This document shows positions 11,131 through 24,560 of a stretch of DNA of 64,000 bases, one piece after another. The DNA comes from Selaginella tamariscina. Taxonomy: Eukaryota > Streptophyta > Lycopodiopsida > Selaginellales > Selaginellaceae. The notes under the pieces were generated by a model. That model saw nothing but the letters and a program-made list of their open reading frames with translations. It did no database searches and was not told where the DNA came from. The stretch's first letter is position 1. Every line of letters starts with the position of its first letter. Position numbers and translations under genes: made by a program. Location: positions 1-64,000 of the forward strand of contig PUQB01000006.1 of the NCBI GenBank assembly GCA_003024785.1, read 5' to 3'.

Positions 11131-14100
11131 CTAAGAATTTATTAACAATTCTTCTTCGCTATTACCTTCTAAGTGAGACAAAGAAGGTCTAGGCCGCTTG
11201 TGAGATGGTTCATGATCTTCCGTATTTTCTGTTGATTTCCATGGGTAATGGAGTGTGAATGTTTTATAATCCTCGAGATAACTTCCGGTCTAATATCTGA
11301 TTGAAGTTTGTCCTCAGACTCCGACATTGAACCAAAGTCGTCTTCAGAGCTATTGCACTTCTCGGGAGGGAACTTTCTCAAATACTCCTGTATGGGTTTG
11401 TTGGGGTAGTCAGTTGAGAACCTCTCTATCCACTTGTTCAGGTCCTCAACTATGGTCTTATCCGTTTCAACGGCAAAGACACATGTATCCCAAAGGTAAC
11501 ACTCCTTCAAGATGGACCCCCTAGTGCAGTAGTCAAAAACCCATGCATCATTGTGAGGACTCCTGATCAAGTTGACGATGCTCCGTGCTGCTTGACTTGT
11601 AATGTTGGATAACGTACATTGCCGAATACGTCCCTCTTAGCTATCGGTGCATCGGATGGAGGTTCAGGCCCGTTGGAGTGCAAACAGATGCCTGGCCAAT
11701 CAATTGAAAGTTTGAAATTGTTTGGCGCATTCCTAACAATCAAGTGAACAATCGTATCAATGCACTTCGAATCAGCATCATTCATATAAATTCTATCTAA
11801 CGATGTTTATTCTTCTTGGCAAAGGCGAAGGCAAAAGTATCGTGACATGAGCAAGAATCAAGAAATAAATACCTGCAAACGTAGATATCAGTCAAGAGTG
11901 CAAACATGAATTCAATAATAAATACCTTTTGTGTACATGCTTGCACGGCTAAGTTTCTCCACCAAATCCTCTAATGTCCTATTTGTCGAAGGATTTTTTG
12001 ACACCCGCCGATCCATCACGAACAACTGAAACGGTTTCCTACAAGCAGTGATGTTACCCCATAAAGTCTTCAAATCCAACAACAAACATCTGTAGGGCTT
12101 GTTGTGATTCGTAGCATCCTCCTTTATAAGGTTCAACTCGGTTCTCCGCTGCTGAAGGAATGCCATAAGAGAAGGCGTCATCGCAATGTTCTCCTTTCTG
12201 GCGTTGGCGTGCAATAGATTCTTGCCCAGATCTTCTGATTGATTCACCCATTCGACAAGCATATCATCGTTTATCACATGCAAATATTTGCTGACCTCTT
12301 CGTATGTTGAAGCCGAGGTCCAACCCAATTTGTGGCAGTGTATTCCCAACCACTCCTTGAAGTGCCTGACCGTCTTCAACTCCATTACCTTGAGATGAAA
12401 AGGAGAGGTGGGGCTGCTGTTGCCATCAATCACCAAATCAGCCAAGACTTCCATCTCCTCCATCGTTGTTCCATTTAAAGGTTTCAACCATGTGAGCTTG
12501 AAATCGTTGTCTATTTCTTTTGTAGATTGAACAAACTTAGCCTTTGGGCGTCTTACTGGGTTTCTTTGCAGTCTTCTCTGAGGTCTCCCCTTCACTTGTC
12601 TGCTTCTTCTTTAGTGTTCCTTTTGTAAAGGATTTCATAATCCCCAACCATTTGGCAAAGATCCTATCTTTGGGACAAGAAATCAACGTCATCAAAAAGG
12701 ATGTTTCCTTCCCGTCCACCTGGGCAAAATCAAGTGCTACAATTTTTTCAACTCTTTAGAAAAAAAAAAAGATAGATTAATATACCGACAAGATAAATCC
12801 CGCCCAAACAATTTACTTACCCGGTACATCACACATTGTGTATTCCCTGAAATAGCTCTTTGTGGTTGCTGAAGAGATTCCCACACGGCTCGCGTGTGTT
12901 TGAACTTCTCCCATATTTTGCTGTTGTAGTGGTTGGTGTCTGTAGCGTCTCATTTCGCCGATAGCTTATGGTACTGCTCGATTGTGAGATTCGCCTTCGC
13001 TAAAAATGCCGATCTTTTCATCAGCTTCTCACGGGTATGCTCGGAAAGTTTTGTTACCATCGTTTCTTTGTTGTGTTCATCGAGAAGTCGTTGGGCTGCC
13101 GTTATTGTGTGCTGGCCACTAATGATGTAGTACTTGATTGATTTTCTATTCTCCATCTGAATCTTCTTCATTTGTTCCGGTGTTGTGATCCACACTTTGT
13201 TAGCGCCTTTGTTTCACATTATGTGGAACAGTTTAAGAATTGTCATCCTTCATCTTCTCCATGAGCTCAACTACAGTTCCTGGTTGAGTGGCCTGTAATT
13301 GAGTTTGGGTTGACGCTGCAATACTTAACCTTACACTCGTAAATCCTATCATCCAACATCATTTCCTTGTGGCTTATTGCAGCATGGGATGCCACAGGTG
13401 CAACAGACAAAACGACTGATGATTTTTTTCTACGATCCAAATCAACATGTATGATCCCCGATTGATGCTGTTCTAATGTTCTCGGCACACTCTTCTAGCT
13501 CCCGAAATTTTCTAAGCAAATTGAACGTGATCTGTAAAGAACCTGAGACCGAGCCACCTTCTCAATCTTCCTTATGATGTCACTATGTTCTTCTTCAATG
13601 TGAAGAGGGACAATTGCTCCACTTGTGGATGTTCTGTATTGTGAAGCAATCTCTACTGAGAATACACTTACTCAATGAGTCTGAAGATTTTTGAAGTAGA
13701 CATTTAATTGGATCCCCTCCATAAATGGGCTGTCATTGAGTTGAAGAAGAACTCCATGGTCAACATCATTAGTGAACACGTGAACATCATTATCCACAAG
13801 TCGACAAGACCACCCAAAATTAATGTTGTAACTGGCGACCTCTGGATCTGAGAACGTGACATTGGATGGAACAAGGCATATGTGTCGAGCATCGTTCAAT
13901 CTGGGTTCGTAACATGCTTTCGGATGCTTTACTAGCACACCCACTTTCCATTATTTTGCTTGTCCATGCAATGTGACAGAGGTTAGTTTGACAACAACCA
14001 TGGTTGTTCCAATGCGCTTCCCGTTTAATATGACCAAATTGATTCCAGAATCCCCCTACCCATCTCTTCTCTTACTCTCGTCTTCAATGTCACCTCAATT

Positions 14101-14197
14101 CCACATCTGAATACAAAAATGAGTAATTATTCAAGCACATATCCGAATATAACATATTTTATTTTAATTCTTACCCAGAATTTGACGACGACTTCAT
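11131..14197 (-). pseudogene. ParB-like / DNA-methyltransferase-like fusion gene, right-arm copy (frameshifted)
   Basis: Mirror of 1443-4523. ATG at 14197 is followed by the same short first exon and an intron with conserved ends. The ParB-like segment holds YYIISGQHTITAAQRLLDEH (about 13110). A continuous 227-codon frame (12595-11912) covers the linker and helical domain, which is broken in the left copy. The methyltransferase-like C-terminus holds DAWVFDYCTRGS and CVFAVETDKT (about 11560-11450). Breaks here include a stop in the linker near 13490 and a frameshift near 11200. The gene is intact in different sections in each arm, so the ancestral reading frame is well supported even though neither copy is whole. 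Confidence 0.6.
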
Positions 14198-14370
14198 ACT
14201 AATGACTAAATCTCCTTGCTTGATCAAATCGTCCTTCTGCAAAATAATACACTATAAATACAAATCATATAAAAATGCACACACACTTGTATAAACCCGA
14301 ATATACAAAAATAATACACTGATAAATTAACATACACCCTGCTTTGTCTGAGAGAGAAGTGGATGGGATT

Positions 14371-14457
14371 AACTGTCCAAAGCTCACATTTGTACTAGTG
14401 CAAAAGAAAGATAACATTTTGTTTTAGAACCATCACAAATGTGAGCTCTAGACAGTT
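14371..14457. repeat. Short inverted repeat (hairpin), right arm
   Basis: Mirror copy of the hairpin at 1214-1300, with AACTGTCC...AGCTCACATTTGT against ACAAATGTGAGCT...GACAGTT. Confidence 0.75.
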
Positions 14458-14564
14458 TTACATAGTTTCCTAGCTTTTACTCAAAATATTATGATAAGAT
14501 GATAAAAGTAAATAAAATGAGATATGCAACTTATATATACTAATACACATATATATTCATATGG

Positions 14565-15450
14565 AAGGTACGGTGGGATTAATCTCGCCACCCCTTCAAT
14601 GCCTCCTGAAAGAGTGGGTGAGATTAATCTCGCCACCTTTTTGGAAGCCCTAAACGGGTGTGCGGGATTAATCCCGCCACCCTTATCAGTTTCAGAGAGA
14701 ACTAGGCAGGCTTTATTTGGCACATCCCTTCAGGGACTCCAGAAAGGCAGCGGGATTAATCTCACCCACCATATAAGGGATGGTGAAATGAATCTCGCCA
14801 CCCTTCTCAGTCCTTTCCATTGTATATTGTAAACCTTCTACGTCTCAGACAGAGACGTTTGGGATTGGTTCGACTCACCAATGGAGTAAAAAAAGGGTGA
14901 CGGGATTCATCCCTCCACTAGGCATTGAAGGCTTGGCGGGATTAATTCCGCACCCAAGCCCTTCCCGCAGGCCATGTGCGACGGGATTAATCCCGCCGCC
15001 CAGGACCTTCACGCGGGCCATGTGCGACGGGATTAATCCCGCCGCACGCCCATGCCCTGCGTGGAATCCGGCGGGATTAATCCCATCGCCTAGGCCCTTC
15101 AAACAGGCCATTGGCGGTGGGATAAATACCACCGGATTTCGCACAGGGCATGTGTACACGGCGGGATTAATCCCACCGTCTAGGCCAACACGCAGGCCAT
15201 GGGCAGCGGGATTAATCCCGCCGCTCTTTGGTTAGCCTCATGGGTGGCGGGATTAATTCTGCTGCTCATGAGGCTAACTGAATAGCCTGCCTGAAGGGCG
15301 GCGGGATTAATCCTGCTGCTCATGACCTGCATGAAGGGCCTCGGAGGCAGGATTAATCCCGCTGCCCGCGGGGCTAACCATATAGCGGCAAGATTAATCC
15401 CGCCACTCACAGGGCTAAGCAAAGAGCGACAGGATTAATCCCGCCGCTAC
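14565..15450. repeat. Array of the palindromic motif, right arm
   Basis: Degenerate motif copies (GGTGGGATTAATCTCGCC and similar) run from 14571. They become well-kept GGCGGGATTAATCCCGCC copies from about 14985 to 15448, in mirror order to the left array. The array ends abruptly at a CA/TA microsatellite. Open frames on both strands here are low-complexity artefacts. Confidence 0.9.
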
Positions 15451-15849
15451 ACACATATATATATATCTATATGTATATGTGTGTGTAAGAGAGTGCATGT
15501 GTGTGCCAGAGATAGACAAATTAGATAAAATTATACTGATACACACACACATATGTATATGTATATGTATATCGTATGTGTGTGCTAAATAAATTAAATT
15601 ATACAGATACACACACACACACTTATATATGTATATATATGTATATGTATGTATATTTATGTATATGTATATGTATATACAGGAGTGTACGTGTGTGTGC
15701 GAGAGATAGATAAATAAATAAAATTTACAGATACTGGTACACATAATATATGTATGTATATATGTACATAGGTATATATATGTGTGTGTATATGTATATC
15801 GTGTGTATGCGTGTGTGAGCAAAACAAATAAAATCATACAGATAAACAA

Positions 15850-15880
<31 letters not shown>

Positions 15881-15939
15881 CAAGAGTGTGCGTGTGTGTG
15901 CGAGAGATACAATTAACAAATCAATAAAATTATACAGAT

Positions 15940-15976
<37 letters not shown>

Positions 15977-15994
15977 GGAGTGTGCGTGTGTGTG
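15451..15994. repeat. CA/TA microsatellite cluster
   Basis: Runs of (AC)n and (ATAT)n alternate with a recurring GAGAGATAGATAAATAAATAAAAT segment, as several ~120-bp sub-units. The same sub-unit continues at 23253 beyond the LTR element, which therefore inserted into this cluster. The open frames are simple-repeat artefacts. Confidence 0.9.
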
Positions 15995-17751
15995 TGTCAG
16001 AGTTTTTATCCAAAGGGCCAACACGTGGCAACACGTGGTGCCAGGTGGCCATTTGGCGTCATCACCCTGTGTGAGCAATGCTAAGTTTCCCAGAACAACC
16101 CCAACGACCCCTAGGGTTAGACTCTAATGCCCAAGTGGACAGAGACTTAGGGTTTAGCCTAAGTCTCCCTAGAATGTCTGCCCCAGAACCCTTGAGGGAT
16201 AACCCTAGTTGACTTAGGTTTAGCTAAGTCTCCCTAGAGTGTCTACCCCCAAAACCCTTGAGGGATAACCCTAGTTGACTTAGGGTCTTGCCCTAGAAGA
16301 CCTAGACAGGCTCATGCCCTAACCCCCATCAAGGAGACGTGTGTTCCACACATACCCCTGACAGAGCTAAGGCATCGTCACTTACCCCTTGAGGAATCAC
16401 CCTCATCCGGGAGTACAACCCCTTTAGGGCGACAAGGGGTACCCTGAACCACGACTAACCCCTAAGGGTTTGAGTGGCCAAGTTATACCCTAGACCTAGG
16501 GCTAGTACTTAGTGAGGACACGAGTGTGCGCCGTAGGCGGACACGAGTGTTCTGCTAAGCAAACTCCCTAAGGCTAGGTTTGGGATAACCCTAAGCACAT
16601 GACCTTGCGAGTGCCTCACGAAAGGGCTCTGCTAACACTTAGGTTGTTCAACCCTGAATTCCAAGGAGAACACTCCCCTAGCCAAGTGTGTCAAAGCACA
16701 CCTAGTTATGAGACCTAACCTCCCTTGAGCGATGCCCAAGGCTTAGCACCCTAGTGCAAGCACAAGCATGTCTGTTTGCTAGAGTATCCAACCCCTTGGC
16801 GACAAGCCCATGACATAACCCCAAAGGGCGTGCCTCAGGCGTTGTACCATGTGACGTTTAGCCCAGTGTCACATCTCCATGTGACACTGCCTTCTTCGAT
16901 GTGGGCTATCATGCCATAGCCCTTAGATTCAAGAGTTGCACCAAGTGCCACAAACGTGGCTCCTAAATGCCAACTCTAGAACCCCTCAATGAACCCTCAG
17001 GAACCAGTAACGAACCTGTCAAACAAGATCCCACGCCCACAGTTGGACAAGGACACGGATGTGCCTTGCTTGGCTGTGAGTGCTACACCTAGCTTGACGT
17101 GGAGGAGGCTGGAGACTGCCCTCTGGAACGTGCATCCCGACAAGTCCTCCCAGGCATGGATTCGCCAACGTTAAGGGTAAGCTACCCCGAAGGTGGGACG
17201 TACCCCTGGCATCTGGAAGTTAGGGCGGCACAACAGAGGGTTGTACCTTAACGACACAAGCTGAAGCTTGCACCGGCAGAAGAGCAACGAACTCATTCAT
17301 GAACCCAGGAGCTCTCCTACGTATACTCTACCTTATTTATGTGACGGAGCCCCCCCCCCTCTTTTCCTGTTTGTGTTAGTGGGCTGGCACTGAATGCTAG
17401 CCCCTTAGATAATGAGAATGAGCTTACCCTTACTCCTACCCCTAAACCCTACCAAGGGGGTGGGGGTTTTAGGGCGTGGGTTAGGGCAACCCTAGGGTTA
17501 GGTCAACCCTAGGGGTGTTCCTAACCCTTTAACATGCCAAACTCATCTAATATCGGGACGTCAAAATTGGGGGTGGGTTTCTAGAAGGTAAGTGCTTTTA
17601 GAGTTTCTGCAATTAATGATACCCGGACCATCACCTACCCAAGTGCACTAAGCGGGCCTGTTTACTACATCTAGGTCCATCAACATAGTACAGTAGGTAA
17701 CAACAGTCAACGTCCAAAGTAAAGGGTCGAGTCATAGTAAAAACTATGACA
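15995..17751 (-). repeat. 3' LTR of the LARD-like element
   Basis: It starts at TGTCAGAG and ends at CTATGACA on the plus strand, so the ends are inverted TGTCA/TGACA. It is rich in CCCTAG and AACCCTAGGGTTAGG patches (for example 17430-17520). These resemble degenerate telomere repeats but have no regular period. Confidence 0.85.
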
Positions 17752-20700
17752 CACTCCCCGCCTTTGAAAATGTCAACGTCCTCGTTGACGTCCAACTCCA
17801 AGACTAGATAATGTTAGAAAAAATAACCAAAACTAACATATCACTCTATGCGGAGTCAGCCAAAAGTTCACATAATTTTATTACCCCCCTTGCATTACGC
17901 GAAACCAAGTACTTCAGAACCGTCGTTCACTGAGTCGTAAACCCAGCTGCCGGAGGCACCACCTGCGACATGAAGTCACTTGGAGACCTTTTGCACGTCT
18001 GCAAAGTCTGTCACCCGACGCACACAACACTGGTTAATTTCTTTACTTAACTAGAATTTATATTGGAGGCCTCTAGTTAGTGTTGTTGCCGGCCCCTTGG
18101 TTAATAAGAAATAAAGACTTGCTTTATTCCTTAATATTAAATGCTGTTGACGACCTCTGTCATCTAGCACAACAAGCACTTCTCTTTGCCAAACACCTTC
18201 GCATTTCTTTGATTTTCCAATGGTCCCACATGTTACGATATTATAGCTTACATCTCTGCATCCCTCGGTGTTTCTCATTACCCCTTTTCATAAGGGTCTG
18301 CTACTATACCTATCTCTCATTAGTATATAGTACGCCAGACTAAGTATGAGACTTTTATCGGAATCAAGCTCTTTTCCGATAATAAAGTACAAGTCGTAAA
18401 ACCCTGTTCTTTGTAAACATGTCAATCTGGCCAGAGGCGATCACAGAGGCGCATGGCTGTACACATGTATACAACAAGGTCTTGCCAATCTACCAACTGC
18501 CATCCACTTGGTGTGTTATTAACATAAATTTATTCCCGATAGGAATCAAATTCAGTCAAATGCGACCAAGTGTGATAGCCTACCATTCGTCTTTCACAAC
18601 CACTTTGTACTCTTTCATAACACCGACCAGTTCAGGGACCAGATAAGCTAACATACCTTTCTTACAAACCAATGTGGAAACCAGGAAATTCAACCCATCT
18701 CTAATGCCTCAATCAACAATCTTTGTCTTAATTAGTACCCTCATTGTACTCATTCTCCAAAGAGCACAACATACTAGTGCCATTCAATAATTCCTAACTC
18801 CTTATCGTACTAAGTTCAAAATACGGAATTTTAAACTTAGTTTCACGATAAGAGTCTCCCTGAACTCGTAATACTGTACGCCTCCGTAACATTATATTTA
18901 TTTCCAACTCTTAAACTTGATTTCGTAAATGTTTCTCAACACTATACCGAAGTATAGCATTTCACTAATTAAGCAATTAGTGTTTTGATAAACATCTTTT
19001 TAAAACTAATCCTTATTCATAAAAGTTGTAATTTCGATATTGATACTCTTGAATGGATAATGATCGTTTTAACGTTCAAATCCTAAGCTTATCAACTAGT
19101 TGTTATACTAGCGGATATAAACTTACAATCATATCAATTTATCAAAATGCTACAACTATAATATAGACATGGTCTTAGTTTACATGAACCGAACTTGATT
19201 TTGAGATGGAATATAATGTTATGACAGTATTCGAGGAACTTGTTCAGAGACTAAGAGGAATCATGAACTAGTGTCTGGTTCATCTAATTGATTTAGTAAG
19301 ATATAACCTCCACATAAATGTTATCATAACACTGAAGTGTTATATCAACTTCATGTTTTAGTCATACCTTATAATTCAATAGATCTCCCCAAACATGAAT
19401 AAAATATCTAGTTCAGTACATTGAACTAAGATACATTATTCACTCTAGACACCTAGCAATCCAGAAAGTATCACATTGCCCCTCAAGCAATGTATTGAGA
19501 AATGTCTCATTTCTCAACTAACTTGAAAACACGTTTCAAGTTATAACACTAAGGTAGTGCCTTACCAAAGTGTCAGACTCAAATCCACTTGAGTCTTTAT
19601 ATTATATGATTACGGCCACCTCATGTGATCATAACCAAGTTTGATATTGAGCGCTCCAAACTCAATATTGAAGAGATATCATACATACTTTGACAAGTCA
19701 TTTATAACCAATCTTGAAAAGATTGTCACAAATTCTGCCAAAGTTTAGAATATAAATATCTCAACAGATGAGGTGATAGGAAACCTCATATTCTCGAACC
19801 GGATATTGGACGAACCTTGAACTACAATCATCAAGAAGGGACACCATCTTCTTGAGCTAATCCCGCTACACAATATCATACTTACAAGAATATTGAACCA
19901 ACTCAAGGAACACCATCAAACCTTGAGATAGAACAAAACTAACCCAAGGAATACAATCAAACCTTGAGTCAAGAATAGTTCTATTTTTCAATATTCGAAA
20001 GATTGAAGATACTACTTTTTTGTTCTTTAAGTGCCCACATTTGCGACCATGATGCAGAGTCAAGAAACCGTCTTTTGAATAATCGTATTCGACTCTAAAA
20101 TGAAATTGATATTGAAAATCAATATCAACTTCAATTCTCATCGAACACCGACTCTCTGAGGAGGTACATGCACTTAAACCTCCAATGGAAATCCGACTAT
20201 TACTAGCTCATTGTAATTCTCAACATAAGTTATCAAACTTAGCAAGTTTCCTTACTTAGTCGATAAACAAAGGAGAATCCCAAATCATGCTCTTCTTAAC
20301 CAAGGAATCACCCTTGTTCAAGAGCTTATCCCCACATTGCAAACAACGTTACAGTTTCAAGATTAAAGAGTTAACAATGAAAATGCACAAGTGTGCGCCG
20401 AACGCCTTCACTATGCAAGTCCTTCATTACTCAGTAAACTAAAAATGTAAACGTATGTTTCCAACATTACTCTTTCTGATAGATCATGCCATCTATCCCA
20501 AAAGTTGCATTGATAGGGATGCAACATTAAATCCGTCTACTGCCAAAATATATTATTCTATCATTCTTATGATCCCATATGAGATAACTTCATAATCAAG
20601 TTAGTTGAGCTAGCTAACTTGAATACAAAGTGCGCGCTTACAACAACTAAGGTTTCAAGTTGTACTTTGTTCAAATCAGGGACTTGAACTTAGTAAACTA

Positions 20701-21483
20701 TTTCACCTAATGTTACTTGCAGCTAGCGTCATCAAATATTGCACATCGGACAATACTTTGATTACATTGGATCTTCGAACCAACTGCTTAACATATTCAT
20801 CATATGTTAATATTGACATTCCGTTGTATTATAAGTTCATCACCATAGTCTGCTTCTAGAGTTACACTCTCGGAAACATGCACTATAATAAGAGCTTATT
20901 TTACACTTTATGTCAAAATGTAGTGTTCATTCTTATGTTTGAATATGCCCCTTCTCCCGAAGTCAAAGATGCACTTCTGAACATAAGTCTTTCCCCGTTT
21001 GAACACTATTGCTGGAACGATATTGAATCTTGACCTAAGCCAAAACTCAATGGACATATCACGTTTCAAATCATGTGTTATCCCAAATTCAAACACCTTA
21101 AAGAAAAAGAAAAATTTTCAATAATGTGTAATAGGATATCACAAGCCCACTTCACAAGACTTAGTTTGTAAGCCAGAACAAACTAACATGCCTTGTCTTG
21201 TGGAAGTAAATGGTAAAGTAACCTGGACAACCATAAGGTAAAATAACCTGGCATACAACTTGGAAGCTGACTTCCAAGTGCTACCTTCTAAGTCCATAAC
21301 CCACACCCACTTATGAAGTAGGTGTACTCTGAAGAGTTATAGATCTCAGGACCAACTCTCCACGCAGAATTCAGACATTAGCCGAAAGTGATAGAGTACT
21401 TCAAGAATTTAGAACTAACTAAACCCTAAAATACACTACACTTTAGGTAGTCCTACTGACAGAGAATAGGCTCCGATACCAAT
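17752..21483 (-). other. Non-coding interior of the LARD-like element
   Basis: It begins with the purine tract complement (17752-17772) and ends with the primer binding site. No credible protein-coding segment or conserved domain is visible on either strand. Confidence 0.75.
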
Positions 21484-23252
21484 TGTCAGAGTTTTAACCC
21501 AAAGGGCCAACACGTGGCAACACGTGGCTGCCAGGTGGCCATTGGCGTCATCACCCTGTGTGAGCAACGCTAAGTTTCCCAGAACAACCCCAACGACCCC
21601 TAGGGTTAGACTCTAATGCCCAAGTGGACAGGAGACTTAGGGTTTAGCCTAAGTCTCCCTAGAATGTCTGCCCCCAGAACCCTTGAGGGATAACCCTAGT
21701 TGACTTAGGGTTTAGCCTAAGTCTCCCTAGAGTGTCTACCCCCAAAACCCTTGAGGGATAACCCTAGTTGACTTAGGGTCTTGCCCTAGAAGACCTAGAC
21801 AGGCTCATGCCCTAACCCCCATCAAGGAGACGTGTGTTCCACACATACCCCTGACAGAGCTAAGGCATCGTCACTTACCCCTTGAGGAATCACCCTCATC
21901 CGGGAGTACAACCCCTTTAGGGCGACAAGGGGTACCCTGAACCACGACTAACCCCTAAGGGTTTGAGTGGCCAAGTTATACCCTAGACCTAGGGCTAGTA
22001 CTTAGTGAGGACACGAGTGTGCGCCGTAGGCGGACACGAGTGTTCTGCTAAGCAAACTCCCTAAGGCTAGGTTTGGGATAACCCTAAGCACATGACCTTG
22101 CGAGTGCCTCACGAAAGGGCTCTGCTAACAGCTTAGGTTGTTCAACCCTTGAATTCCAAGGAGAACACTCCCCTAGCCAAGTGTGCCAAAGCACACCTAG
22201 TTATGAGACCTAACCTCCCTTGAGCGGATGCCCAAGGCTTAGCACCCTAGTGCAAGCACAAGCATGTCTGTTTGCTAGAGTATCCAACCCCTTGGCGACA
22301 AGCCCATGACATAACCCCAAAGGGCGTGCCTCAGGCGTTGTACCATGTGACGTTTAGCCCAGTGTCACATCTCCATGTGACACTGCCTTCCCCGATGTGG
22401 GCTATCATGCCATAGCCCTTAGATTCAAGAGTTGCACCAAGTGCCACAAACGTGGCTCCTAAATGCCAACTCTAGAACCCCTCAATGAACCCTCAGGAAC
22501 CAGGTAACGTGAACCTGTCAAACAAGATCCCACCCACAGTTGGACAAGGACACGGATGTGCCTTGCTTGGCTGTGAGTGCTACACCTAGCTTGACGTGGA
22601 GGAGGAGGCTGGAGACAAGCCTCAACCTCTGCCTCTTGGAACGTGCATCCGACAAGACCTCCCAGGCATGGATTCGCCAACGTTAAGGGTAAGCTACCCC
22701 GAAGGTGGGACGTACCCCTGGCATCTGGAAGTTAGGGCGGCACAACAGAGGGTTGTACCTTAACGACACAAGCAAGCTTGCACCGGCAGAAGAGACGAAC
22801 TCAGTCATGAACCCAGGAGCTCTCCTACGTATACTCTACCTTATTTATGTGACGGAGCCCCCCCCCCCCTTTTTCCTGTTTTGTGTTAGTGGGCTGGCAC
22901 TAAATGCCAGCCCCTTAGTTAATGAGATGAGTTTGCATACTAACCCCTACCCCTAAACCCTAAGGGTTAGGAACACCCTAGGGTTGACCTAACCCTAGGG
23001 TTGCCCTAACCACGCCCTAAAACCCCACCCCATTTAACATGCCAAACTCATCTTAACTAGGACGTCAAAATTGGGGTGGGTTTCTAGAAGGTAAGTGCTA
23101 CCTTCGCTTAGAGTTTCTCGCGACATTTAAAATAGCCAGCCGGACTACCCCTAAACACCTAAGTGCACTAAGCGGGGCTGTTTCTCACTACATCTAGGTC
23201 TATAAACATAGTACAGTAGGTAACAACAGTCAACGTCCAAAGTAAAGGGTCG
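21484..23252 (-). repeat. 5' LTR of the LARD-like element (truncated at outer end)
   Basis: Near-identical to 15995-17751 with small indels. It lacks the final GTCATAGTAAAAACTATGACA, so no target duplication can be seen. Confidence 0.85.
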
Positions 23253-23310
23253 AGAGATAGATAAATAAATAAAATTATAAAGATATTGGTACACATAATA
23301 TATGTATGTG

Positions 23311-23353
<43 letters not shown>

Positions 23354-24560
23354 ATAGGAGTGTGCATGTGTGTGCGAGAGATAGATAAATAAATTATATT
23401 ATTAAAATACACACAATATAAATGTATATGTGATTAAAAATAAATAAAATAAACTCAGGAGTGCGTGTGAGAGAGAGAGATCTACCTATGTGTGAGAGAG
23501 AGGGAGATCTCACAGCCGCCGCCTCCGCCACCTTGTTTCTTAAAACCCTAAGAATATACCTAAACCCTAAAAGGAATAGATATATATTAATCCTAATCAA
23601 ATATTCCTTCTAAGAATATACTTAAACCCTAAAAAGAATAAAAGATAGATTCGCCCTAAACGAATATTCTTCATTATATTATCAGCGTGTGCGTGTGCGT
23701 GGGTGTATCAATTTCTCAAGAAGAAGGTACGTGTTTCTATTCACGTGTGTGCTCCACAGCCACTATCTAAAGCACATCTAGTCTAAATATATACATGTAC
23801 ATGGAGGAATACAAATAATGTTTGTGAATGGGTAAGACATAGTGTGTATTGTACGCATAAATATTTAAAAATCAAGCAGTACATTGAATGTAACATATAT
23901 ATTTTCTTTCTCTATACACCCTAAGAATAAAAATCATACAGGGATTTAACATGTGTGTGTCCATGAGAGTGTTAAAGTTCACGTGTAGCAATACATATAT
24001 ACACACATAGTATTATACACATAAACATATTATGGATCATGTATGTATAAGAAAAGAGAGACTGAGAGAAGAGAGACAGTACATATTAACATGGATCATG
24101 TATAGTATGTATGTATGAGAGAAGAGAGAGTGTTAACAAATTAAATTCATACACATTGCATATATTAGTACACATATATACACACAGACATACATACATA
24201 CAACATGTGTAAATTCAATATGTTACATAGGGTTTAGGGTTTAGGGTTTAATATTGTAACATCAGTACATATTATGGATCATGCATGGTGTGTATATATG
24301 AGAGGAGAGACATGCTATATATTATGGATCATGATCATGTATGGTGTGTATGTATGAAAGAAGGGATTATGCATGGTGACACTGTGTATGTACGAGAAAA
24401 GAGAAAGAGTGTTAACAAATTAAAATCGTACACATTGCATATATTAGTACACATATACATACACACGTGTATACACACAGACATACATATATATTACATG
24501 TGTAAATTCAATGTGTTATATATGCACAGACTGAGTACATATAGATCATACATGCGTTGA
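23253..24560. repeat. Microsatellite and simple-repeat region
   Basis: Contains (TG)n runs at 23316-23350, GA-rich tracts, and repeated ACATATTATGGATCATG(T)ATG(G)TGTGTATGTATGAGAGA segments between 24010 and 24400. No gene is seen. Confidence 0.8.
24229..24250 (+). repeat. Interstitial telomere-like repeat
   Basis: Three units of the plant-type telomere repeat (AGGGTTT) in tandem, in an otherwise microsatellite-rich context. It is too short to imply a chromosome end. Confidence 0.8.

Larger units (their letters stand above)
1..15450. mobile_element. Giant imperfect palindrome (long-inverted-repeat element or inverted duplication)
   Basis: The stretch 1-6246 is repeated in reverse complement at 9481-15450. 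Matching landmarks in mirror order are the palindromic-motif array, the hairpin at 1214/14457, the ParB-methyltransferase-like gene, the HAD-like gene, and an AT-rich segment ending in GTGCATAC at both inner edges (6246 and 9481). The arms differ by scattered substitutions and one-base indels. The 3.2-kb spacer is a truncated Ty3/gypsy fragment. The left end runs off the window. Long inverted repeats ending in subrepeat arrays resemble foldback transposons, but no transposase is visible, so an inverted duplication carrying a retroelement breakpoint is an equally good explanation. No target duplication could be tested. Confidence 0.85.
15995..23252 (-). mobile_element. Non-coding LTR retrotransposon (LARD-like), minus strand
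   Basis: Two direct repeats of about 1.76 kb (15995-17751 and 21484-23252) flank 3.7 kb with no coding capacity. On the minus strand a primer binding site (TTGGTATCGGAGCC, 21469-21482) abuts the upstream LTR, and a purine-rich tract (AAAGGCGGGGAGTG, from about 17765 to 17752) abuts the downstream LTR. The 23252 end is truncated: the terminal 20 or so bases seen at 17732-17751 are missing. The longest frames in the interior are under 95 codons and show no pol motif. This fits a large retrotransposon derivative mobilised in trans. Confidence 0.85.

Noticed and set aside
15415..16078. Open frames rich in Thr-His-Ile-Tyr repeats
   Set aside because: Translation of CA/TA microsatellites.
17752..21466. 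Short frames (60-91 codons) inside the LARD-like element
   Set aside because: No start context, homologous motif or codon pattern; expected by chance in AT-rich DNA.
16000..23250. Bacterial-style CRISPR or satellite array in the repeated CCCTAG-rich stretches
   Set aside because: The two copies are direct LTRs with a primer binding site and purine tract. There is no spacer-repeat periodicity.
24229..24250. True telomere or chromosome end
   Set aside because: Only three repeat units, with unrelated sequence on both sides.
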